This document shows positions 8,564 through 17,153 of a stretch of 64,000 bases of DNA, piece by piece. A model generated the notes under the pieces. It was not told the DNA's origin, searched no databases, and worked only from the letters and a program-made list of their open reading frames with translations. Position numbers and translations under genes: made by a program. The DNA comes from Sutcliffiella horikoshii (GTDB lineage Bacteria; Bacillota; Bacilli; Bacillales; Bacillaceae_I). The stretch covers positions 2,496,666 to 2,560,665 of the forward strand of contig KV440964.1 in the NCBI GenBank assembly GCA_001636495.1. The letters run 5' to 3'. The first letter of the stretch is position 1, and each line of letters begins with the position of its first letter.

Positions 8564-9421
8564 TTGAAAATCATCGACGCCCATGTGCATTTTTCAACTA
8601 TTAAGAGCTTTAAGGACACCGCAGAAAACCTTTCCTGCCTATCCTATACATACGATGGGCTCCTGAAAGAATGGAAGCAACATCACGTAGTGGGAGCGGT
8701 GGCGATGGGGGTTACAGAAACGGAACCTTTTGGATTTCCGGACAATCGAAGTGAAACGCCGATGGGGCTTGACCTTGAACCATCCATCCCACCAAGTATG
8801 GGATACTGTCCAGGGATTAACCCTTATAAGATGAAAGAAGAGAATCTCATACAACTTGAAAAAGAGATACAAAAATTAAATGTGGTAGGAATGAAAATCT
8901 ATTTGGGCTATTACCCCTTCTATGCCTATGATGAAATCTATACACCGGTGTATAGACTCGCAGCGAAATACCAATTACCTGTTGTATTTCATACCGGAGA
9001 TACATATTCAGAAAGGGGCCTATTAAAATATTCACATCCATTGACACTAGATGAGGTAGCTGTTGCAAACAGGGATGTCACCTTTGTAATGGCACATTTC
9101 GGTGACCCGTGGGTACTGGATGGTGCAGAGGTTGTGTATAAAAACAGAAACATGTTTGCGGACCTTTCGGGATTGATTGTAGGGACAGAACGGGAAATTA
9201 ATCGCCATCGACAGACAAGGTTCCTACAGCATCTCTTGCACGCTCTCGACTACTGCGATCATTACGAAAAGTTGATGTTTGGGACGGATTGGCCGCTTAT
9301 ATCTGTTGGAAGCTATATACAATTCATCAAAGGAATTATACCTAAAGACTTTCATCAAGCTGTATTCCATGACACCGCATTGAGGGTATTTCCACGATTG
9401 CAAGTATTATTATCAGAATAG
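8564..9421 (+). CDS. Amidohydrolase-family metal-dependent hydrolase
   Basis: 285-residue TIM-barrel protein of the Amidohydro_2 family. Metal-site signatures visible are N-terminal DAHVHF (HxH), FHTGDTYS with a metal-binding His near residue 145, FVMAHFGDPW with a further His near residue 178, and C-terminal FGTDWPL with the catalytic Asp. These enzymes cleave C-C, C-N or lactone bonds of small organic acids; the substrate is not predictable. It starts at TTG 8564 after AAGGAG. A DegV gene follows 44 bases later on the same strand, so a two-gene unit is possible. Confidence 0.8.
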   Translation: MKIIDAHVHFSTIKSFKDTAENLSCLSYTYDGLLKEWKQHHVVGAVAMGVTETEPFGFPDNRSETPMGLDLEPSIPPSMGYCPGINPYKMKEENLIQLEKEIQKLNVVGMKIYLGYYPFYAYDEIYTPVYRLAAKYQLPVVFHTGDTYSERGLLKYSHPLTLDEVAVANRDVTFVMAHFGDPWVLDGAEVVYKNRNMFADLSGLIVGTEREINRHRQTRFLQHLLHALDYCDHYEKLMFGTDWPLISVGSYIQFIKGIIPKDFHQAVFHDTALRVFPRLQVLLSE

Positions 9422-9465
9422 TAGAATAAAATAGGATAAAAGATATAGAGAACGGGGGAGTTTTT

Positions 9466-10308
9466 ATGGAAAAGATAGCATGGGTAACTGATAGTACGGC
9501 ATATTTGGACGAGATGTTGAAAAATCATCCTGATGTGTATAGCATACCGATGGTGGTATATTTTGAAGAGGAAGAGTATCTTGATGGGGTCACCTTATCC
9601 TTAGAGGATTTCTACACAAAATTGGAGGCAAGCGCAACGCCACCCAAAACCTCTCAACCCTCTGTAGGGGCATTTGTGGAGTTGTATAATAAGCTTTCGG
9701 AATCCTATGACCGAATTATTTCGGTTCACCTTTCGAGTCATCTAAGCGGTACAGTGTCATCAAGCATGCAAGCCGGGGAGCTTGTGGAAATCCCTGTACA
9801 CACTGTGGATTCAAAGGTTATTTCGTTCCCATTATCCGCAATGGTAAAAAAGGGTATACAAGCTCAAGAAGAAGGAAAGTCGCATGAAGAAATTCTAGAC
9901 TACCTCCATGACTTGGCAACAAAATGTGATATCTATGTTCTGATTGGAAGCCTCGAACAGCTGCACCGTAGCGGTAGAATGTCAGGAGTTCAAAAATTAT
10001 TGGGTAGCCTTCTCCAGATCAAACCGATTATTCGTATTGAAGAAGGAAAGCTTGATGTTGCAGAAAAAGTGCGCACCCAAAAGAAAGCGTTGTCAAAAAT
10101 TGTAGATTTCTTGGACGAGGCACATGCTCAAGCAACTATCAAAGAATTATTTGTTTTACATGGGACGAATATGGAAGATGCAGATAGTCTAGTTGCTGAT
10201 TTAAGGGAAAAATATCCCGATATCCCGATTAACCCATTTCCGTTATCGACTGCCATAGCCGTGCATGCCGGAGTGAATACAATAGGAATCTCGTGGTATA
10301 ACGAATAA
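9466..10308 (+). CDS. DegV family fatty-acid-binding protein
   Basis: 280-residue two-domain DegV protein. Members bind a fatty acid and, as FakB, present it to the kinase FakA for phosphorylation and incorporation into phospholipid. Seen are the N-terminal TDSTAYL, KTSQPSVGAF, the loop VHLSSHLSGTVSS and the LEQLHRSGRMSG segment, all standard. GGGGGAG precedes the ATG. A second DegV paralogue lies at 22602; the two differ clearly, as expected for FakB proteins with different acyl preferences. No fakA is in the window. Confidence 0.92.
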   Translation: MEKIAWVTDSTAYLDEMLKNHPDVYSIPMVVYFEEEEYLDGVTLSLEDFYTKLEASATPPKTSQPSVGAFVELYNKLSESYDRIISVHLSSHLSGTVSSSMQAGELVEIPVHTVDSKVISFPLSAMVKKGIQAQEEGKSHEEILDYLHDLATKCDIYVLIGSLEQLHRSGRMSGVQKLLGSLLQIKPIIRIEEGKLDVAEKVRTQKKALSKIVDFLDEAHAQATIKELFVLHGTNMEDADSLVADLREKYPDIPINPFPLSTAIAVHAGVNTIGISWYNE

Positions 10309-10312
10309 AAGC

Positions 10313-10564
10313 TCATTTATACTGTAGAACATATTGTATTTCCCTGTCATTAAGAGGGAAGGCTCCAATAAGTGTATAGCCGATGCTGATATATCTTGAA
10401 AGGGTTTCAGCGCAAGTTTTTGCTACAGGTTCATATGGAGCATGATCGCTTTGAAACAAGGATAGCGTCTCACCGGTATGATAATTGCAATGGATTATCG
10501 TGACATGCGTTCCAAACCATGCCGTGCCAATTTGTGGACTGTTGAATGTACGAGGATAGTACAT
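10313..10564 (-). CDS. Hypothetical protein, 83 aa
   Basis: Family not recognised. The frame starts at ATG 10564 behind AGGAGGAG; the upstream frame extension lacks a ribosome binding site. The product begins MYYPRTFNSPQIGTAWFG and contains HCNYHTGETLSLFQ and YISIGYTLIGAFPLND, mixed alpha/beta composition, no membrane segment. It is convergent with the DegV gene, only four bases between stops, and transcribed away from ypgQ. The good ribosome binding site and lack of repeats argue for a real gene. Confidence 0.65.
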   Translation of the reverse strand: MYYPRTFNSPQIGTAWFGTHVTIIHCNYHTGETLSLFQSDHAPYEPVAKTCAETLSRYISIGYTLIGAFPLNDREIQYVLQYK

Positions 10565-10780
10565 GTGCTCTCCTCCTAAATAGCTGATGTGCAACCACCT
10601 GGAGTTATGGTCAGGACTGCCATCGGCTTTTTTCGTGTATTCTTGAAGCTCTGTTCCTATTTTATGAGAGATCCATAGGCTATGTTACACTATAGAAACG
10701 CTTTCCATTGCGAATCGGTATGGATATCTACTCACTCATGGTAAAATAAGATGGAATCAAACGAAAAGGGAGTTACTTGT

Positions 10781-11410
10781 GTGATACATAAAGTAGAAGA
10801 ATACGTACAATCCATATTCAATAATGATACAACTGGACATGACTGGTTCCATATTCAAAGAGTCAGAAGACTTGCCTTATATATCGGGAAAGAGGAACAA
10901 GCAAACCTTTTGATGGTGGAAATCATTGCACTTTTGCATGATGTGCTCGACGATAAGATGACCAATGACAAAACAAAGTCAAAAGCAGAAATAGCTGAAC
11001 TGTTGGCTGAACTCCCTTTGACCAAACTACATATAGATGAAATTCTACATACGATAGAAAACATCGGCTTCAAAGGCGGAAAAGGAATCGTTCTGGAAAC
11101 GCTTGAGGGGAAGGTGGTACAGGATGCTGATAGATTGGATGCGCTTGGTGCCATTGGTACGGCGCGTACATTCATGTATTCCGGAGCGAAAGGGCAAGCG
11201 ATGTATAACCCGGAAATAGAAGTGAGAAACGAGATGACCTACGAACAATACCGAAAAGAAAAATCCACTGCCATCAATCATTTTCATGAGAAGCTCTTTC
11301 TTTTGAAGGATACGCTTCAGACGGCAGAAGCGAAAAGGATTGCTTTGGAACGCCATACATTCATGGAACAATTCGTAGATCAATTTATGAAAGAATGGAA
11401 TGAGATATAA
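10781..11410 (+). CDS. ypgQ: HD-domain nucleotide phosphohydrolase, YpgQ-like
   Basis: 209-residue HD-superfamily protein. The metal-binding pattern is H in GHDWFHIQRV (about residue 20), HD in IALLHDVLDD (about 55) and D in QDADRLDALGAIG (about 115). B. subtilis YpgQ and YedJ are close relatives; YpgQ has been shown to hydrolyse (d)NTPs to nucleoside monophosphate and pyrophosphate. The GTG at 10781 with AAGGGAG upstream is preferred over ATG 10751, which has no site. Its position beside ypgR and near bsaA supports the ypgQ assignment. The next gene starts 5 bases after its stop. Confidence 0.85.
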   Translation: MIHKVEEYVQSIFNNDTTGHDWFHIQRVRRLALYIGKEEQANLLMVEIIALLHDVLDDKMTNDKTKSKAEIAELLAELPLTKLHIDEILHTIENIGFKGGKGIVLETLEGKVVQDADRLDALGAIGTARTFMYSGAKGQAMYNPEIEVRNEMTYEQYRKEKSTAINHFHEKLFLLKDTLQTAEAKRIALERHTFMEQFVDQFMKEWNEI

Positions 11411-11414
11411 GCAT

Positions 11415-13322
11415 ATGAAAATGTTAATTGGAGAAGGTCTATCAAAGACTTATGTAGAGAAAGTGTTACTGGATAAAGCTTCTTTCAGTATCCAGGAAAA
11501 AGAGAGGGTCGGTCTGATCGGGGTTAATGGAACAGGGAAGTCAACCCTGTTAAAAATCATTGCGGGACTGGAAACTGCTGATGGGGGTACCATTACCGCA
11601 TCAAATGACTACACCATCGGATTTCTTTCCCAGCAGCCTGCTCTCGTAGAGTCTAATACTGTAATGGAGCAGATCTTCAGTAAGGAGTCACAAACAAATA
11701 ACATCATCATGCAATATGAGAGCTGTCTTCTGCAGGTCCAGGAAAAACCGATGGATGAAACGTTGCATGAGCGCCTCGCCAATTTGCAAGCTCAGATGGA
11801 TCAGCTTCAAGCTTGGGATGCCAACGCCAATGCTAAGGCGATACTTAATAAACTAGGTATCACCGAAGTCAACCAGCAAATCGCAAGCTTATCAGGCGGC
11901 CAGAAAAAGCGGGTAGCACTTGCACAGACACTCGTTGAAGCTGCAGACTTGCTCATTCTTGATGAACCTACCAACCACCTTGATTTCGAAGCGATAGAAT
12001 GGTTGGAGGATTACTTAAGTAAGTATCAGGGAGCTGTCTTACTCGTCACCCATGACCGTTATTTCTTGGATAAGGTCACGAATAAAATTTTTGAGTTACA
12101 TAATGGTACTATTTATACCTACTCCGGAAATTATGGAGACTATTTAGAAGCAAAAGCATTACGGCAGGAAGAACAACTAAAAACAGAGGCAAAACAAAAA
12201 AGCCTGTATCGCCAAGAATTGGAATGGATGAGAAAAGGCGCCAAAGCAAGAACAACGAAACAAAAAGCAAGAATCAAGCGCTTTGAGGATCTTGATGAGA
12301 AAGTGGCATCTACCTCTTCTACTGGAGAACTGGAACTCCTCACAGGCTCTGCCCGTTTGGGGAAAAAGGTAATGGAGCTTGAAGAGGTTTCGCTGGAGTA
12401 TGACAAAAAGGTAATCTTTGAAATGGTGAACTTGTTAATCAAGCAAAAAGACCGAATTGGAATAGTTGGTCCAAATGGCGTGGGGAAATCAAGTCTATTA
12501 AATATTTTTGCGCAAAAGATTACTCCGACAAGCGGTAAGGTCGATGTCGGCCTGACGGTTAAGCTTGGTTATTACACACAGGAACAGCAGGATATGAATC
12601 TGGAGCAACGAATGATTGAGTATGTCAAGGAAGAAGCGGAAGTCATTAAAGGGGAAGATGGTCAGCATATCAGCGCTTCCCAGCTTTTAGAAAGATTTCT
12701 ATTTCCTCCTCACTCCCATGGAACTCCGATAAGAAAGCTCTCAGGCGGGGAGAGAAAAAGGCTCTATCTACTAAGAATCCTGATGTCTCAACCAAACGTT
12801 CTACTCTTGGATGAACCGACTAATGACCTGGATACAGAAACATTGACCATTTTGGAGGCGTATTTGGATGAGTTCCCAGGAGTGGTTATCACGGTATCCC
12901 ATGATCGTTACTTCCTAGATAAAGTCGTGGAGGAACTGTTCATCCTCGAGGGAAATAAAAAAGTGAAAAGAATCTTCGGAGAATATACAGACTATGTGCA
13001 AGAACAGCAACAGAAACGAAAAGAAGAGAAGCAAATGGAAACAGCAAAGAAGGAAGCGCAATCTTCTACGCGGCAAAAACAGAAAACGATAAAGCTATCC
13101 TACCAGGAACAGAAAGATTGGGATACGATTGAAGAACGGATCATGAACTTGGAAGAAAAGCTTGAGAATATTGAAGCAGAAATTGCAAAAGCCGGCAGCG
13201 ACTATGAAGTAGTGAGCAAGTGGCTTGCTGAGCAAGACGAAACGAACAGACAGTTGGAAGAGGCGATGAACAGGTGGGAAGAGCTATCTGAAAAAATCGA
13301 GAAAATCAAGGAGCAATCATAA
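11415..13322 (+). CDS. yfmR: ABC-F family ATPase YfmR
   Basis: 635-residue duplicated ABC ATPase without membrane domain. First cassette has GVNGTGKST, LSGGQKKR and LLILDEPTNHLD; an interdomain linker (about residues 240-320, Arg/Lys/Glu rich, the P-site tRNA interaction motif) precedes the second cassette with GPNGVGKSS, LSGGERKR and LLLDEPTNDLD. A C-terminal coiled coil ends the protein. ABC-F factors act on the ribosome; YfmR works alongside EF-P in B. subtilis to relieve stalls at proline-rich sequences. The C-terminal KLSYQEQKDWDTIEERI strongly recalls YfmR rather than YdiF or YkpA. ATG 11415 follows the ypgQ stop, implying coupling. Confidence 0.88.
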   Translation: MKMLIGEGLSKTYVEKVLLDKASFSIQEKERVGLIGVNGTGKSTLLKIIAGLETADGGTITASNDYTIGFLSQQPALVESNTVMEQIFSKESQTNNIIMQYESCLLQVQEKPMDETLHERLANLQAQMDQLQAWDANANAKAILNKLGITEVNQQIASLSGGQKKRVALAQTLVEAADLLILDEPTNHLDFEAIEWLEDYLSKYQGAVLLVTHDRYFLDKVTNKIFELHNGTIYTYSGNYGDYLEAKALRQEEQLKTEAKQKSLYRQELEWMRKGAKARTTKQKARIKRFEDLDEKVASTSSTGELELLTGSARLGKKVMELEEVSLEYDKKVIFEMVNLLIKQKDRIGIVGPNGVGKSSLLNIFAQKITPTSGKVDVGLTVKLGYYTQEQQDMNLEQRMIEYVKEEAEVIKGEDGQHISASQLLERFLFPPHSHGTPIRKLSGGERKRLYLLRILMSQPNVLLLDEPTNDLDTETLTILEAYLDEFPGVVITVSHDRYFLDKVVEELFILEGNKKVKRIFGEYTDYVQEQQQKRKEEKQMETAKKEAQSSTRQKQKTIKLSYQEQKDWDTIEERIMNLEEKLENIEAEIAKAGSDYEVVSKWLAEQDETNRQLEEAMNRWEELSEKIEKIKEQS

Positions 13323-13394
13323 GCGCTATACGTGTAGTGATAGGGAAACATATGCTACCATGGTAGCAAGAAAAAATAGAAGGGGTTTTTTCTA

Positions 13395-14516
13395 GTGAAT
13401 ATACAATCCATTGAACCTACTCCAAGTCCTAATACGATGAAAGTAATTCTGAGCGAGGAGTTACCCGCAGGAGCAAGGAACAATTATACGAAAGAAAACA
13501 GTAACCAAGCACCTGAAATCATCCAGGATATTTTAACGATTGATGGTGTGAAAGGGGTCTATCATGTTGCCGACTTTTTGGCAGTAGAGAGAAATGCTCG
13601 TTTTGACTGGAAAGGGATACTTTCGGAAGTAAGAGCCGCTTTTGGTGAATCAGAAGAAAACCAAGAGTCGAGTAAACAGCAATCATTAGAAGGTTTTGGA
13701 GAAGTGAAAGTGTTTGTCCAAATGTTTCAAGGCATCCCGATGCAAGTGAAGTTATCGGACGGGGAGCAGGAAAAGCGTGTCGGTTTACCTGATCGGTTTA
13801 AGAATGCCATTTTAACCGCACAACAAAAGCAGGATAATGTGGTGCTGGAAAGAGAATGGAAAGAGCATGGTGTCCGCTATGGCGATTTGGAAGCAGTTGG
13901 TACCGAGATTGTAGAAGAGCTTTCTGCGACTTTTACTGAAGAACGACTTGAAAAAATGCTCAAACAAGAAGAAAATGCTGATAAATCGAATACAATAAAA
14001 TCTAAGGAACGTTACAAAGTGACACTGGAAATGCTTGATGATCCTGATTGGTCTAAACGCTTTGCAGCATTGGACCAAATGGATCCAAAAGAAGAAGACA
14101 TTCCAGTATTGGCAAAGGCCCTGGACGATGAAAAAGGATCCATTCGTCGTTTAGCAACCGTCTATTTTGGCATGCTAGAAGAAGCGGATATTTTACCATA
14201 CTTGTCCAAAGCACTGAAAGATAAATCTGTAACTGTAAGAAGAACGGCTGGAGACTGCATGTCTGACCTTGGCGATAAAGCGGCAATGCCGGTCATGATA
14301 GAATCACTGAAGGATAAAAATAAATTGGTGCGATGGAGGGCTGCCATGTTCTTATATGAAGTGGGAGATGAAACAGCTCTGCCTGCTTTGCATCAAGCGG
14401 AGAACGATCCTGAATTTGAAGTGAGCATGCAAGTGAAAATGGCGATTCAACGTATTGAAGGTGGAGAAGAAGCTAAGGGTTCCGTTTGGAAGCAAATGAC
14501 AGAACGGAATAATTAG
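13395..14516 (+). CDS. ypgR: YpgR/CvfC family protein: Nfu-like domain plus HEAT repeats
   Basis: 373 residues in two parts. Residues 1-85 resemble the N-terminal domain of Nfu/NifU scaffold proteins (IEPTPSPNTMKVIL, IDGVKGVYHVADFLAVER). The second half (about 210-360) consists of HEAT/PBS-lyase-type repeats such as DPDWSKRFAALDQM, EKGSIRRLATVYFGMLEE and KSVTVRRTAGDCMSDLGDK. The staphylococcal homologue is called conserved virulence factor C; biochemical role unknown, a scaffold or iron-sulphur link is inference. It starts at GTG 13395 after AAGGGG. It is followed by brxA, as ypgR is near yphP in B. subtilis. Confidence 0.85.
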   Translation: MNIQSIEPTPSPNTMKVILSEELPAGARNNYTKENSNQAPEIIQDILTIDGVKGVYHVADFLAVERNARFDWKGILSEVRAAFGESEENQESSKQQSLEGFGEVKVFVQMFQGIPMQVKLSDGEQEKRVGLPDRFKNAILTAQQKQDNVVLEREWKEHGVRYGDLEAVGTEIVEELSATFTEERLEKMLKQEENADKSNTIKSKERYKVTLEMLDDPDWSKRFAALDQMDPKEEDIPVLAKALDDEKGSIRRLATVYFGMLEEADILPYLSKALKDKSVTVRRTAGDCMSDLGDKAAMPVMIESLKDKNKLVRWRAAMFLYEVGDETALPALHQAENDPEFEVSMQVKMAIQRIEGGEEAKGSVWKQMTERNN

Positions 14517-14557
14517 TCACTTTTATAACAGCAAAAATGAAAGAGGGGGAATATACT

Positions 14558-14992
14558 ATGTCAATGGCATACGAAGAATATATGAAGCAATTAGTAAAAC
14601 CGATGCGAGACGAATTAGCAAGAGCAGGATTTGAGGAATTGACCACAAGTGAAGCAGTAGAGGCGTTTTTCAATAAGGTGGAAGGAACCACACTCGTGGT
14701 AGTCAACTCGGTCTGCGGTTGTGCAGCCGGATTGGCTCGCCCAGCAGCTACACAGTCCGTTATCCAAGCCGATAATACCCCAGATCACCTTGTAACGGTT
14801 TTTGCAGGACAGGATAAAGAGGCCACGTCGAAAATGAGAGAGATCTTCGGTGATATTCCGCCATCCTCCCCATCCATGGCCCTTTTGAAAGGAAACGAAG
14901 TCGTACACTTTATCCATCGACATGATATAGAGTCGAATACGATGGAAAACATCATGACCAACCTGCAAGCGGCGTTTCATCAATATTGTTAA
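14558..14992 (+). CDS. brxA: Bacilliredoxin BrxA (YphP)
   Basis: 144-residue thioredoxin-fold protein of the DUF1094 family. The CGC motif C53-G54-C55 in NSVCGCAAGLARP is intact. Bacilliredoxins remove bacillithiol from S-bacillithiolated proteins after oxidative stress. The beginning MSMAYEEYMKQLVKPMR and the IPPSSPSMALLKGNEVVHF segment match the YphP type, not YqiW. ATG 14558 is preceded by GAGGGGG. Its neighbourhood, ypgR upstream and ypiP downstream, is the B. subtilis order. Confidence 0.94.
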   Translation: MSMAYEEYMKQLVKPMRDELARAGFEELTTSEAVEAFFNKVEGTTLVVVNSVCGCAAGLARPAATQSVIQADNTPDHLVTVFAGQDKEATSKMREIFGDIPPSSPSMALLKGNEVVHFIHRHDIESNTMENIMTNLQAAFHQYC

Positions 14993-14999
14993 TAAGTGA

Positions 15000-15035
15000 G
15001 GGGATGTGAGAATCTAGTGCATCCCTTTTATCGTT
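15000..15035 (+). terminator. Intrinsic terminator after brxA
   Basis: AGGGGATG and CATCCCTT form the stem around a 13-base loop, followed by TTTTAT. Confidence 0.65.
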
Positions 15036-15047
15036 TGCTTAGTTAAA

Positions 15048-15097
15048 GTTAGTTGTTGATTTTGCGGAAATCAACAGCGACGTTTAACAGAGCTTTT
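15048..15097. repeat. Internally deleted copy of the GC-rich palindromic repeat
   Basis: AGTTAGTTGTTGAT is joined directly to TTGCGGAAATCAACAGCG and CGTTTAACAGAGC. Those are the left flank and right arm of the full element at 57628-57772 with the whole core missing. It lies in the brxA-ypiP interval. Confidence 0.6.
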
Positions 15098-15136
15098 CGT
15101 TTAAAAAGTAAAGTTACTATTAAAAGGAGTACATAT

Positions 15137-15910
15137 ATGATTGTGACCACCGCGGGGAGAACAACTGAACAGATGATTCAAACCGCAAGAAAAGTTGCCA
15201 ATGATCTTGGGTATCATTACTTCCAAAGAAACAAGAGATCAATCCATACACTCTTCAAAGAAAAGCAACAGGATGTTCTTGTCATTGGGAAGAGCCGTTT
15301 TGAATGGTACAGAATAGAGGGTGGTGACCCTATTTTCTTTCACCCCAATACAGCAGCATTCAGAGTGAAAAGGTGGCTTAACGGAGAAGTGGAGCCCTTC
15401 CTACAGGCCACCGACCTAAAAGAAGGGATGACCTTTCTAGATTGCACGCTCGGTTTAGCCTCAGATAGTATCATGGCCAGTATGGCAACAGGAAAGCAAG
15501 GTCAAGTTGTGGGGATTGAAGGTAATAAGCTGCTGGCCTACCTGGTTAAAACGGGTCTTAAGACTTGGGAATCGGATATGCACCAGATGAATGAAGCAAT
15601 GAAGCGTATTGAAGTCCTTCAAGGCAACCATCAGGCTATACTTTCCAAATTATCGGATGATAGCTTTGATGTGGTGTATTTCGATCCCATGTTCCACGAA
15701 CATATAGAAGAATCAAATGGTATAGCTCCACTTAGAAATGTTGGGGTGCAAGACGAATTAATGGAACAGACCATTCGAGACGCACAAAGAGTCGCAAGGC
15801 ACCGGGTTGTACTAAAGGATCATTGGAAAAGCGAAAGATTTGAAAGGTTGGGATTTACTGTTCTTAAAAGGAAGACAGCAAAGTTCCATTATGGATATGT
15901 GAAAACTTAG
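15137..15910 (+). CDS. ypiP: YpiP, RsmJ-like SAM-dependent methyltransferase
   Basis: 257 residues. N-terminal lead (about 1-90), then motif I FLDCTLGLASDS (about 108-119), VVGIEGN ending strand 2, and the motif IV-like VVYFDPMFHEH. The DPMF tetrad is characteristic of the RsmJ (SAM_MT, PF04445) 16S rRNA methyltransferase group, so an RNA target is likely but unproven. The long frame begins in the repeat at 15053; the ATG at 15137 with AAAGGAGT upstream is the credible start. Conserved position between brxA and ypjP supports the name. Confidence 0.85.
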   Translation: MIVTTAGRTTEQMIQTARKVANDLGYHYFQRNKRSIHTLFKEKQQDVLVIGKSRFEWYRIEGGDPIFFHPNTAAFRVKRWLNGEVEPFLQATDLKEGMTFLDCTLGLASDSIMASMATGKQGQVVGIEGNKLLAYLVKTGLKTWESDMHQMNEAMKRIEVLQGNHQAILSKLSDDSFDVVYFDPMFHEHIEESNGIAPLRNVGVQDELMEQTIRDAQRVARHRVVLKDHWKSERFERLGFTVLKRKTAKFHYGYVKT

Positions 15911-15971
15911 AAGACCAGTTGGGCACACTATTTGTGACGGTAAATTACCAGAAGAAAAGAGGTGTCAGCAC

Positions 15972-16103
15972 TTGGGTGGAAAAAGAAAAAAGCCTGGGAA
16001 TGTAGGGCTTTCCTCTCCTCAGGTAGAAGGACAGGGGACAACAAATATTGAAGTTGACGGTAAATCGATATCATCGAACAGGAAAAGTACGAAGAAGAAT
16101 TAA
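15972..16103 (+). CDS. Putative small acid-soluble spore protein, SspL-like, 43 aa
   Basis: The frame starts at TTG 15972, eight bases after AGAGGTG. It encodes a basic, hydrophilic protein starting MGGKRKKPGNVGLSSPQVEG and ending NRKSTKKN. The pattern of basic start, Gly, S/T-P-Q, then Gly-Thr/Asn and a basic tail resembles the minor SASP SspL of Bacillus as I remember it, but identity is not strong. SspL-type proteins are made in the forespore. It follows ypiP by 61 bases and precedes a terminator. Confidence 0.55.
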   Translation: MGGKRKKPGNVGLSSPQVEGQGTTNIEVDGKSISSNRKSTKKN

Positions 16104-16106
16104 TTA

Positions 16107-16138
16107 AAGGCTGTTTTCTAAATGATTGGTGTTATTAC
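16107..16138 (+). repeat. Half copy of the AAAAAGTC-hairpin repeat
   Basis: AAGGCTGTTTTCTAAATGATTGGTG matches the first half of copy A at 4372 at most positions; the hairpin half is absent. Confidence 0.5.
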
Positions 16139-16175
16139 CTCTCCTGGGAGTCAAGTTTCTTACGCTCCAAAACAC

Positions 16176-16222
16176 CTAATTAAAAAACTCGCGTTGAGTC
16201 AGTCTCAACGCGAGTTTTTTAT
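16176..16222. terminator. Bidirectional intrinsic terminator
   Basis: ACTCGCGTTGAG and CTCAACGCGAGT form a perfect 12-bp stem around TCAGT, with A-rich sequence before and TTTTTT after. It serves the SspL-like gene on the plus strand and the 24-aa gene on the minus strand. Confidence 0.9.
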
Positions 16223-16232
16223 GCTTTTCTTA

Positions 16233-16307
16233 TCAGTCTGCGAAACATAAGTAAACTAAGGCTCCTAAAGTAACAAAGCATGATACGATAATAGCAACAT
16301 CTGCCAT
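16233..16307 (-). CDS. 24-residue single-pass membrane miniprotein
   Basis: An ATG at 16307 with a GGAGGTAATT ribosome binding site opens a 24-codon frame, product MADVAIIVSCFVTLGALVYL then CFAD. It is almost wholly one transmembrane helix with acidic ends and two cysteines. Its own strong Shine-Dalgarno and a shared terminator directly after the stop argue for a genuine gene. Family not recognised; comparable miniproteins are small oxidase or transporter subunits or toxins of the holin-like type, none of which can be claimed here. Confidence 0.6.
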   Translation of the reverse strand: MADVAIIVSCFVTLGALVYLCFAD

Positions 16308-16546
16308 GATAATTACCTCCAATATGTACTCTTTCTTAATATTAACAAAAAAACACAAATAAATGAATAAGAAATATTCGAAAACGGATTTGTTCATTAA
16401 ATAATTGCTGAAATTGTAACAAAAGGTTTTTGATATGAAAATCTACAAAATAAATTGATAAAATTTTCTTACTTTTATGATATACTAGTTTTATTATTTA
16501 ATAGAGTTGATGCACCATAGAAACAGAGATAGAAAGGAAGACTATC

Positions 16547-17134
16547 ATGCCGAAATGGTTAAAGAAATCATTAGTAGTCCTCATAACAGCCCTTACATTC
16601 GGTACAGTATCGCCACCCGCCTACTTGACCGTAGATGACAAAAAAGATGACTCATCTTTTGGCGATTTTTCCAATAAAGACTTTAACTATTCAAATGATA
16701 TCATTGAACCCTTAGATCAGGAATTTACCAGAGAAGCTTTCTTATCACTGGCTAAAGAACAGGCAGAAATTCAAAGCTATACAAAATTCGGTTCCCGTAT
16801 TGGACCTAAAATTCAGGACGAGTTCAAGGATATCGTTTTTCCTAAAATGGAAGAAGTGATAAATCAACTTGCAGAAGAGCATCCGGAAGAGGATCTGAAT
16901 AATTTAACTATATCCGAAAATCCGACAGGGGGAGATAGTGAAAAAATCTTTCACATCTACCACGCGCAAACTGGGAAAGATCTGATTCGTTTTCACGTAA
17001 GAAAAGATCATCCACCTTTAGATGGATACTACTTCAATTTCCATTACCATACATACCATGATGAATTTCAAGGTCACCATACATTGGGGTCTATCTATTG
17101 GGCAAAAAACACACCACCTAGATGGTTGAGTTAG
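16547..17134 (+). CDS. ypjP: YpjP, exported protein
   Basis: 195 residues with an N-terminal signal/anchor (MPKWLKKSLVVLITALTFG). The conserved C-terminal part has FGSRIGPKIQDEF, EKIFHIYHAQTGKDLIRFHV, RKDHPPLDGYYFNFHYH, HHTLGSIYW and NTPPRW, matching the bacillar YpjP family closely. Function unknown; the many histidines in the DHPP...HYHTYHDEF...HH stretch could bind metal, which is inference. AAAGGAAG precedes the ATG. ypjQ begins 19 bases after its stop; the pair forms an operon as in B. subtilis. Confidence 0.88.
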   Translation: MPKWLKKSLVVLITALTFGTVSPPAYLTVDDKKDDSSFGDFSNKDFNYSNDIIEPLDQEFTREAFLSLAKEQAEIQSYTKFGSRIGPKIQDEFKDIVFPKMEEVINQLAEEHPEEDLNNLTISENPTGGDSEKIFHIYHAQTGKDLIRFHVRKDHPPLDGYYFNFHYHTYHDEFQGHHTLGSIYWAKNTPPRWLS

Positions 17135-17153
17135 AGAGAAAGAAGGGGTCGCG

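Noticed and set aside
15053-15136. N-terminal extension of ypiP
   Set aside because: It lies in a repeat remnant and lacks a ribosome binding site; ATG 15137 with AAAGGAGT is better.
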